From assembly GCA_000613065.1 (NCBI GenBank), contig CBZS010000135.1, forward strand, positions 1 through 53,332: DNA of 53,332 nt, written 5' to 3'. This document shows positions 7,989 to 15,714 of this stretch, in pieces (within the stretch, counting starts at the first letter, position 1; every line of letters begins with the position of its first letter). Made by a program: the position numbers and the translations under genes. The DNA comes from Richelia intracellularis. Its GTDB lineage: Bacteria; Cyanobacteriota; Cyanobacteriia; Cyanobacteriales; Nostocaceae. Below the pieces are notes generated by a model, which saw nothing but the letters and a program-made list of their open reading frames with translations, had not been told where the DNA came from and ran no database searches.

Positions 7989-10793
7989 ATGCAAATACCT
8001 ATAGCAACATATCGAATACAGTTTAATCCTAATTTTGGTTTTGACGAAGCCCGAGCGATCACAGCTTATTTGGCTGATATGGAAATCTCTCATATTTATG
8101 CATCTCCCATTCTCACAGCTCGTCAAGGTAGCACCCATGGTTATGATACTGTAAATCCAACCGAAATTAGTCCTGAGTTGGGAGGAATAGAGGAGTTTCT
8201 TGCACTCAGGCAAAAGCTAGAAGATTATCAAATGGGATGGATACAGGATATTGTTCCGAACCATATGGCATTTGATAGTCAAAATCATATGTTAGTGGAT
8301 GTGTTGGAAAATGGTCCAGATTCCCAGTATCGCAATTTTTTTGATATTGATTGGAACCATCCCTACGGAGGTATTCAAGGTAGGGTTTTAGCTCCTTTTT
8401 TGGGTAAATTTTACGGTGATTGTTTAGAAAGTGGCGAATTACAACTCCAGTATGAAGAGAATGGTTTAACTATTAATTACTACTCCTGGAAGTTCCCCAT
8501 TCGTATCGAATCTTATTACCTAGTTTTAACTTACAATTTAGGTGCTCTTCGGGAAAGTTTAGGTAGGGATAATCCCCATTTTGTCAAATTGATGGGTGTA
8601 TTATATATGCTGAAATATATTCCTTCCGGGGAAGAGGGAAGGGAAAGGTATGATCAAATTTCCTTTATAAAAAGGATGCTATGGGAAGTTTGGAATGATA
8701 GCCCAGATGTACAGCAGCATATTACTGAAAACATTCGTATTTTTAATGGAGAGCCTGGGAATCCAGAAAGTTTTAATTTATTGGAAAATTTACTTGCGGA
8801 ACAATTTTTCCGTCTTTCTTTCTGGAAAGTAGGGAACGAAGAACTAAATTACAGAAGATTTTTTACTGTTAATGATTTAATCTGTTTGCGAATTGAAGAT
8901 GAGAAAGTTTTTGAAAATACCCATAAGTTAATCTTCCAATTAGTCGAAGAAAATAAGTTTAATGGTTTGAGAATTGACCATATTGATGGTTTATATGACC
9001 CGACACAATATTTAAATCGGTTGCGGGAATATGCACCAGAGACGTATGTAATAGTTGAAAAAATACTAGAAAATAAAGAAGAATTGCCAATTGTCTGGTC
9101 AATTCAAGGCACTAGTGGTTATAACTTCTTAGCACAGATTAATTATCTATTTTGTCAGCAGGAGAATGAGCAGAAATTTGATGACATTTACCACGGTTTT
9201 ATAGGCAGAATAGTGAATTGTCAGGACATAATCGACAAAAATAAAAGATTAATCATCAGCAAGCATTTAGCTGGGGATATTGATAACTTGGCAAATATGC
9301 TGAAACAAATTTGCGATCGCTATCGTTATGCCAGCGATTTTACTATTTATGGTCTTAAGGCTGCTTTAATAGAGATTATGGCACTGTTTCCGGTATATCG
9401 CACCTATATTAATAGTACAGAAGCCAGTAAAAGCGATCGTGAATATATTCAACAAGTAATTAACCAAGCGAAGTGCAATATTCCTAACTTCCTCAATGAA
9501 GTGGTATTTATTGAAAAATTCCTGCTACTAGACTTTGACGAGTTCCTCACCGAAGAGAACAGAGAACAGTGGTTACATTTTCTCATGCGCTTGCAGCAGT
9601 TTACTGGACCATTGATGGCAAAGGGAGTGGAAGACACTACAGAATATGTGTACAATCGTTTGATATCCTTAAATGAGGTAGGCTCAGATCCCTCCCATTT
9701 TGGTAGTTCCCAAGAAGATTTCCACAACTTTAACCATACACGATTCACTCAATGGCCCCATGCCATGAATGCCACTTCTACCCATGATACTAAGCGAGGG
9801 GAAGATGTTAGGGCTAGAATTAATGTTTTGTCAGAAATGCCTGAAGAATGGGAAGAAAACCTCAAACAATGGCGAGAAATTAACGCATCTCAGAAAAATA
9901 CAACTGCTGGGATGGATATACCCACAGCCAATGATGAATACTTCTTCTATCAAACCCTAATTGGTGCTTTTCCTTGGTATGAAGATGAATATTCTACTTT
10001 TGTTGATCGCATCAAGGAATATATCATTAAAGCCATACGGGAAGCCAAAGTGCATACAGCATGGCTTAAACCAGATACTGATTACGAAAATTCTTTCACT
10101 GAATTTGCCGAACAGGTACTAAAACCTGATAACAATGAGTTTTTAGCCTCTTTCCAAGCCTTCCAGCGTAAAATAGCCTTCTATGGGGTTTTCAACTCCC
10201 TTTCCCAAACTTTACTCAAAATTACTGCCCCTGGACTTCCTGACTTCTATCAGGGAACCGAATTATGGGATTTGAGTTTAGTCGATCCTGATAACCGTCG
10301 TCCAGTCAACTTTAACTTACGCCAACAATATCTAGAAGAAATTAAAATTCAAAGTGACGCAGATTTATCCAGTTTGATTGCAGATTTACTGGAACACCCA
10401 GAGAACGGTAAAATTAAACAATTCTTGATTTATCAGCTACTGAAAGTAAGAAAACAATACTCCGAAATATTTCAGCGTGGAGTGTATCAGAAACTAAATG
10501 TAGCTGGTAGCTTAAAAAGTCATATTGTTGCTTTTTCCAGAGAATTAGGAGAGCAAAAAATTATTGCGATCGCTCCCCGTTTTATAACATCCTTAATTAA
10601 AGAGGGAGAATATCCTCTAGGAGAGCAAGTATGGCAAGAAACTCGCATTGTTTCCCCTAATGGTTCTACCCCTGTGTGGCATAATTTATTAACCGGACAG
10701 CAAGTCCAAGGTGATGATACCCTGTGGATAAGGGATATTCTACAAAGCTTTCCTATTGCTTTGTTAGTAAATCAAACTGACACAAGCTTATAA
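7989..10793 (+). CDS. treY: Malto-oligosyltrehalose synthase TreY
   Basis: GH13 enzyme of 934 aa that isomerises the reducing-end alpha-1,4 bond of malto-oligosaccharides to alpha,alpha-1,1, giving maltooligosyl-trehalose for TreZ. The start MQIPIATYRIQFNPNFGFDEA is typical of the family. Other visible motifs are HIYASPILTARQGSTHGYD (about 36-54), DIVPNHMAF, GLRIDHIDGL with nucleophile D330, VIVEKILE with E357, KGVEDTTEYVYNRL, STHDTKRGEDVRAR with D600, and the C-terminal PGLPDFYQGTELWDLSLVDPDNRRP block. Full length, no lesions. It lies 69 bp after the Rpn/DUF4351 remnant, so mobile-element debris now provides its upstream context and its original link to treZ has been lost. Confidence 0.94.
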   Translation: MQIPIATYRIQFNPNFGFDEARAITAYLADMEISHIYASPILTARQGSTHGYDTVNPTEISPELGGIEEFLALRQKLEDYQMGWIQDIVPNHMAFDSQNHMLVDVLENGPDSQYRNFFDIDWNHPYGGIQGRVLAPFLGKFYGDCLESGELQLQYEENGLTINYYSWKFPIRIESYYLVLTYNLGALRESLGRDNPHFVKLMGVLYMLKYIPSGEEGRERYDQISFIKRMLWEVWNDSPDVQQHITENIRIFNGEPGNPESFNLLENLLAEQFFRLSFWKVGNEELNYRRFFTVNDLICLRIEDEKVFENTHKLIFQLVEENKFNGLRIDHIDGLYDPTQYLNRLREYAPETYVIVEKILENKEELPIVWSIQGTSGYNFLAQINYLFCQQENEQKFDDIYHGFIGRIVNCQDIIDKNKRLIISKHLAGDIDNLANMLKQICDRYRYASDFTIYGLKAALIEIMALFPVYRTYINSTEASKSDREYIQQVINQAKCNIPNFLNEVVFIEKFLLLDFDEFLTEENREQWLHFLMRLQQFTGPLMAKGVEDTTEYVYNRLISLNEVGSDPSHFGSSQEDFHNFNHTRFTQWPHAMNATSTHDTKRGEDVRARINVLSEMPEEWEENLKQWREINASQKNTTAGMDIPTANDEYFFYQTLIGAFPWYEDEYSTFVDRIKEYIIKAIREAKVHTAWLKPDTDYENSFTEFAEQVLKPDNNEFLASFQAFQRKIAFYGVFNSLSQTLLKITAPGLPDFYQGTELWDLSLVDPDNRRPVNFNLRQQYLEEIKIQSDADLSSLIADLLEHPENGKIKQFLIYQLLKVRKQYSEIFQRGVYQKLNVAGSLKSHIVAFSRELGEQKIIAIAPRFITSLIKEGEYPLGEQVWQETRIVSPNGSTPVWHNLLTGQQVQGDDTLWIRDILQSFPIALLVNQTDTSL

Positions 10794-11109
10794 TTACCGG
10801 AAAATGGGGGAAATTTCCCCCAGCTTGATTCAAATTAACAAGTTAAGCCGACATTCCGAAAAAGTTGAACGCTAATTATCGATTATGTTTTAGGATTAGC
10901 TGAATTTTGTGCGAATAACTAAGTCATAAACTACCGATAATATTTCTTATTCGCAGAAACTCGCAAAACTTATGTATTCTTTACATGACCGAAATTAAAA
11001 ATTTATGGAATTAGTGGATATTTATCTATTTATGCTTATAGAATTATTTTATAACAACTAATTTGTCTCTCAAAATTTGAATTATAAACTGTTTATATAC
11101 CCAGGGTAA
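10794..11109. other. Gap downstream of treY
   Basis: AT-rich sequence between treY and the IS5-like element. Apart from the palindrome at 10805-10822 I see no gene, RNA or repeat. Confidence 0.5.
10805..10822. terminator. Perfect 18-bp palindrome after treY
   Basis: TGGGGGAAATTTCCCCCA lies 12 nt after the treY stop codon. It can form a short G/C stem. No T-run follows, so it is a terminator-like hairpin of uncertain strength. Confidence 0.5.
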
Positions 11110-12027
11110 GAGGATATTTTAAAAGGTGGGAGGTCTCATAAAAAAGCTCACAAGGCATATGCTGAGAATTATAGAAAACAGGACCCCGTGAGCAAATGAC
11201 TAAGAATTATCCTAGCAATTTAACGTGGGAACAGTGGGAGTTAATCCCAGAGCTGTTTCCAGAGGCAAAACCAGGTGGTCGTCGACCTACAACATGTATG
11301 TACCCAGTAGTAAACGCGATTTTATACGTACTGTGTCAAGGATGTACATGGCGGGCATTACCAGGAGATTTACCACCTTGGTCTACAGTCTATGGCTATT
11401 TCAGAAGATGGCGCAAATACGGTACTTGGCTTCAGGTTCATGACAAACTATATCAATGGGTTCGGGTAGCAGCCAGTGGAGAACCAAGTCCATGGGAAGC
11501 AGCCTTTGATAGCCAATCAGTTGAAACCGCAACCATGATTTGTACGGATGTTGGTTTCGACCCAGGAAAAGAAATACATGGACGTAAGCGATTTATTACC
11601 GTTGACTTGTTAGGGCTAGTTTTGCGAGTCTTGGTTACTTCTGCAAGTGTGCTAGAACGTGCAGGGGCTAAACTAAACGTGCACTTTCTGGCAGGTTTAT
11701 CAGATGAAAGATAAAGTTAAAAGACTGCACACTATCTCGATGGATGGAGGATATCGGGGGGAAGATTTTGCCCACTGGATAATCGATGTTTTTCGTTGGA
11801 TTGTAGAAGTGGTTCTCAGACCCTTAGAAAAGAAGGGTTTTACCCTTTTACCAAAACCTTGGGTTGTACAACGAACTTTCCGGTGGCTCAATTGGTGTAG
11901 AAGATGAAGTAAGGACTATGAAAGGCTACCTGAAACTTCTGAGACTTTAATCTATATTGCAATGATATGTATCATGGTCAGGCGACTTGCATGATTTGTA
12001 ACTCACTTCGACTTTTAAAACATCCTC
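11110..12027 (+). mobile_element. IS5-family (IS427-like) insertion sequence with 3-bp TSD
   Basis: The terminal inverted repeats GAGGATATTTTAAAAG (11110-11125) and CTTTTAAAACATCCTC (12012-12027) differ at one position. Direct repeats TAA flank the element at 11107-11109 and 12028-12030. The 918-bp length and small duplication match the IS5 family. It lies directly against the ISAs1-like remnant. Confidence 0.85.
11196..11990 (+). pseudogene. IS5-family transposase, frameshifted and with a nonsense codon
   Basis: The first frame runs 11196-11714: NLTWEQWELIPELFPEAKPG, VVNAILYVLCQGCTWRALPG, WSTVYGYFRRWRKYGTW, and AAFDSQSVETATM containing the first catalytic Asp. It then shifts frame near 11700 (GLSD | KDKVKRLHTI). 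The second frame continues DGGYRGEDF, LPKPWVVQRTFRWLNWCRR and meets TGA (11905-11907) where the family usually has Leu. It then reads SKDYERLPETSETLIYIAM to a stop near 11992. Some IS427-group elements use programmed frameshifting, but no slippery run is evident here and the added nonsense codon argues for inactivation. Confidence 0.8.
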
Positions 12028-12044
12028 TAAGGGCATCTCAAATT

Positions 12045-13316
12045 CTATTGACAAGGGGGTTGAGAGGTCTCATCATGTTGGGATAAACAAGCAGTAAGAA
12101 CAGTCAGCATATAATTCTTATCCATAGCGGCTCCATTAGATTTTTGGCGATTACTACGTTTCAAAGATTGCTGTAGGTTTAAAGCATTAAGAGCTATTCG
12201 CCCCATAAGTGCTAAGTTTTGTGGAGCATGACCAGTACGGACACCACAAGCATCTTCAGAAAAAGTGACATCTAAAGTCCAATGCAACCGATTTTCCACA
12301 CCCCAATGAAGACGAATCACTTGTCCTAAGTTACGAGTATAACAATTTAAACTAGTTAGATAAAACTGAACTTCACCCACGGGTTGTTTGATTCCAAAGA
12401 TGTGGTACCCGCACAACCATCACAACCCATTTAAGACCAACCCAATTGTCTTGGTTATGCAAAGTTTGCAGTTGAGAAATAGGAACACACCAAATTTGAC
12501 GTTTTTCAGTACGATGATGACCTTTCTCTACCCGTTTATCATAACTATGGATAATATCTTTAAAGCCTTGAGATAACTGTTGCTAAAATCAATTTTTCAC
12601 TTGTCCGTAAAGTGTAGGATGATTACCTTTGAGTGCTAAAACATAATTTGCTTTTGCATTCAATATTTGGGATGCAATTGCTGTTTGCGTACCCATGGCA
12701 TCAATGGTAATAATACATCCAGCCATGTCTAATAATTCCAATAATGCAGGGATTGCTGTAATTTCATTCCATTGATTTATCGTCTTGTTTTACTTGTCCT
12801 AAAACAAGACGATAAATCAATCGACCATGCACTAACTAGATGTAACCCTGATTTACCCTGTTCTATATCATAGGAATCTTTGAGGGTCTTACCATCAATG
12901 GGAATTACCTGTGCTCCTGGGGCTTCAACTATTGATTCTACCCAACGTGGAAAGCATCCCTCAAATACTTTTGGGTTAATGGGTTTAAACACCCGTCGAA
13001 ACGTATCTGCACTTGGGATGCCCTCTGGTAAAGCTAAAAACTGCTCCAACCAGTCGTATTTACTCAATCCATAATTTTCCATGTCCTCCCATCCCTTACC
13101 TCCTGGAATCACTGATAGTATTCCAATGATTAAAATATCTGTTAATAAATGGACACGAGTTCTTTCTACAGCTCGGTCTTGTATCTCACTAAAAACTAAT
13201 GACATCTTTTCTGTCAATGCAGTGGCATTGGCTATACTCAATTTTTTTGAGCTTTTAATCTTTGGTTTTGAAGATTTGAAACCCGTAGGCGCAAGCCTTC
13301 TTGTCAGAGATACCAT
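12045..13316 (-). pseudogene. ISAs1 family (H-repeat-like) transposase remnant
   Basis: N-terminal part 13316 to 12777: LTDILIIGILSVIPGGKGWEDM, LPEGIPSADTFRRVF, VIPIDGKTLKDSYD and LHLVSAWS. C-terminal part 12416-12045: VIRLHWGVENRLHWTLDVTF and APQNLALMGRIALNALNLQQ. Both are standard ISAs1 blocks. The middle (about 12417-12830) is in several frames with stops. At 12771-12821 a perfect hairpin replaces the codons before VLGQVK. No confident terminal repeats were found; AAGGGCATCTC at about 12029 may be one end. Confidence 0.8.
12771..12821. repeat. Perfect 22-bp inverted repeat inside the ISAs1 pseudogene
   Basis: The arms 12771-12792 and 12800-12821 are exact reverse complements (inner part CGTCTTGTTTTA / TAAAACAAGACG) with the 7-nt loop CTTGTCC. 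On the minus strand the second arm keeps the transposase codons for VKQDDKS. The first arm replaces about ten nucleotides of ancestral coding sequence and shifts the frame. Confidence 0.9.
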
Positions 13317-13868
13317 TAGACTAAGCCGTTCAGTTAAGATAGACCCTTTGCGTCCTTAGCATAGGACTTAACTTCTTTAATACTTAAATGTCCATTTTTG
13401 TGCCCCACGAGTGTTCCAGCAACTGGGGAAGATTGGGTGGCGTAGGGGAGTACCAGGTGGGGGTCTGAGTGTTTATTGGGCTTAATCAAGGTCTTGATGC
13501 CCCTACCTGGCACCACGGAATCTAGGGAAGTGTTCCCCAGTTGCGTCAACTTTTTTTGGCGATGTCCCTCCAGTACCCCCCCAAAGGGCGTTGGCGTAGC
13601 CTGCGCTTAGGCACGAAGTGCCCGTCGTTGGGGTTCCCACTTGAGAATCAAGACATACCTCACAATTATGTACAACAATCTGTAATTTTCACTACAAAAT
13701 TAGATGCCCTTACCCTGGGGTTGAAGGTAAGGTTTTATGTATACTACCCTGGGAAAAGGCGCTCCGCATCTACACCCGAGTAGGAAATGCTATAAACTAA
13801 TAAACCAGTAACGTCAACAGTAAGCTTACCATTATTAATTTAAGATCCCCTATTTTTACTTAGGAATA
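13317..13868. other. Repeat-rich gap before the M61 peptidase gene
   Basis: No gene recognised. It contains a long imperfect inverted repeat: exact arms GCAACTGGGGAA (13419-13430) and TTCCCCAGTTGC (13533-13544), with inner partly matching CCAGGTGGGGG and CCCCTACCTGG. A G/C-rich interspersed-repeat-like stretch lies at about 13568-13625 (GGCGTAGCCTGCGCTTAGGC), and short stems follow near 13710-13735. Confidence 0.55.
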
Positions 13869-15662
13869 ATGGAAAATTCTATGACTGAAGCAACAGCACC
13901 CAGTATTGATCGCCTTGTGGAAGAATCTTTGCCCCAGATTCATTATCAGGTAGCCATGTCCCAACCCGCAACGCACCTATTTGAAGTGATGTTGCACATT
14001 CAAAATCTCTCCTCACCAATCCTAGATTTAAAGCTACCTGTGTGGACACCTGGTTCTTACTTAGTGCGGGAATACGCCAAACACTTACAAGATTTCACAA
14101 CGGTTGCTGGCAATCAGTCATTAAAATGGCGCAAAATTAGTAAAAATCACTGGCAAGTAGAAACTAGTAATATTACAGAAGTAACCGTAAGATATCGTGT
14201 TTTTGCTAACGAGCTATCTGTACGTACCAATCATTTAGATAGTTCCCATGGATATTTCAATGGTGCTGCTTTGTTTCTCAGAGTTATTGGCTGGGAACAG
14301 CAACCGATGCAGATAACTATTATTCCCCCCTATGAAGAATGGCAAGTTACCACGGGTCTACCACAAATCTCCAACAAATATCATACTTTTCTGGCGGCAG
14401 ATTTTGATACCTTGGTAGATAGCCCTTTTGAAGTTGGGACACATCAATTACACCACTTTCAAGTAATGGGCAAACCCCATGAATTGGCAATTTGGGGAGA
14501 AGGTAATTTTCAAATTGAACCCATGATTGCTGATATCAGCAAAATTATTGAGGTGGAGGCAAAGATGTTTGGGGGATTACCTTATGACAGGTATGCATTC
14601 CTCCTACATTTGTTTTCCCAAGCCTATGGAGGCTTAGAGCATAAAAACAGTTGTTCTTTAATCTATCAGCGATTTGGATTCCGCGAGCGCCAAAAATATG
14701 AACGATTCATGCAGCTAGTAGCCCATGAATTTTTCCACCTGTGGAATGTCAAGCGCATTCGTCCCCAGGAGTTGGAAGTATTTGACTATGACGAAGAAAA
14801 CTACACACCCTGTTTATGGTTTTGTGAGGGAACTACCAGTTTCTATGACTTGTTTATTCCCCTGAGAGCCGAAATTTATGACGCTGGCTCATTTTTGCAT
14901 AACTGGAGTAAGGAAATTACTCGTTTCCTCACCACCCCAGGGAGGAAAGTACAACCATTGACAGAATCTAGCTTTGATGCGTGGATAAAACTGTATCGTC
15001 CCCATGCCCATAGTCCCAATTCTCAGATATCCTACTATTTAAAAGGGGAAATAATCTCCCTATTATTAGATTTAGACATTCGTGCCCAACATCAAAATCA
15101 GCGTTCCCTAGATGATGTCATGGTACAAATGTGGGAGAAATTTGGTCAAGATGAAGTTGGTTATACCTCAGAGCAACTTAAGGAAGTGATTGAATCTGTT
15201 GCGGGTAAGGACTTAACTGATTTTTACCAACGATATATTGAAGGAACTGAAGAACTACCGTTCAATCAATATCTAGAGCCATTTGGCTTACAACTAGTTG
15301 CAGATACTGAAATTACACCATTCTTGGGAATAAAGGTAACTAGTGAAAACGGTAGAGAAAAGATTAAATTTGTCGAGTCAGATTCCCCCGCACAGTTAGC
15401 TGGAATTGATGCAGAGGACGAGTTGTTAGCAATTGATGGTTTGCGGGTAAATGGGAATCAACTTAGCGTGCGCTTACAAGAATACCAGCCTCAGGATACC
15501 ATCCAAATCTCATTTTTCCACCACGAACAACTCTGTTCGGTTCCCGTCACCTTAGATAAACCCCGTGCCCAAAAGTATCAAATATTTCCTGTAGAAAATC
15601 CTTCTCTCATTCAGAGAAAGAACTTTGCTGGTTGGTTAGGTACCTCCATTACAGATTTATAG
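13869..15662 (+). CDS. M61 family metallopeptidase with PDZ domain
   Basis: Protein of 597 aa related to glycyl aminopeptidases (MEROPS M61). An N-terminal beta domain (residues about 20-180) precedes a gluzincin catalytic domain with zinc motif HEFFH at 286-290, the upstream GGLEHKNS substrate motif, and the second zinc ligand Glu in CEGTTSFYD. A C-terminal PDZ domain (about 480-575) contains FLGIKV and DSPAQLAGIDAEDELLAIDG. No signal peptide is seen, so it is probably cytosolic. It removes N-terminal residues from peptides; the exact substrate is unknown. The start at MENSMTEAT is plausible, with a second ATG four codons on. It converges on the GGDEF/EAL gene through a shared terminator. 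Confidence 0.9.
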   Translation: MENSMTEATAPSIDRLVEESLPQIHYQVAMSQPATHLFEVMLHIQNLSSPILDLKLPVWTPGSYLVREYAKHLQDFTTVAGNQSLKWRKISKNHWQVETSNITEVTVRYRVFANELSVRTNHLDSSHGYFNGAALFLRVIGWEQQPMQITIIPPYEEWQVTTGLPQISNKYHTFLAADFDTLVDSPFEVGTHQLHHFQVMGKPHELAIWGEGNFQIEPMIADISKIIEVEAKMFGGLPYDRYAFLLHLFSQAYGGLEHKNSCSLIYQRFGFRERQKYERFMQLVAHEFFHLWNVKRIRPQELEVFDYDEENYTPCLWFCEGTTSFYDLFIPLRAEIYDAGSFLHNWSKEITRFLTTPGRKVQPLTESSFDAWIKLYRPHAHSPNSQISYYLKGEIISLLLDLDIRAQHQNQRSLDDVMVQMWEKFGQDEVGYTSEQLKEVIESVAGKDLTDFYQRYIEGTEELPFNQYLEPFGLQLVADTEITPFLGIKVTSENGREKIKFVESDSPAQLAGIDAEDELLAIDGLRVNGNQLSVRLQEYQPQDTIQISFFHHEQLCSVPVTLDKPRAQKYQIFPVENPSLIQRKNFAGWLGTSITDL

Positions 15663-15668
15663 ATAATA

Positions 15669-15691
15669 TAAGGGAGCAGTTTGCTCCCTTA
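15669..15691. terminator. Bidirectional terminator-like hairpin
   Basis: The stem TAAGGGAGCA / TGCTCCCTTA with a 3-nt loop lies between the convergent M61 (stop 15662) and GGDEF/EAL (stop 15715) genes. Confidence 0.7.
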
Positions 15692-15714
15692 ACATCTGAC
15701 CCTTAGACCCTACT

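Noticed and set aside
11704-11907. Programmed frameshift joining the two halves of the IS5 transposase at 11196-11990
   Set aside because: No slippery A-run is seen at the junction, the shift is not the usual -1 direction, and an additional TGA lies downstream.
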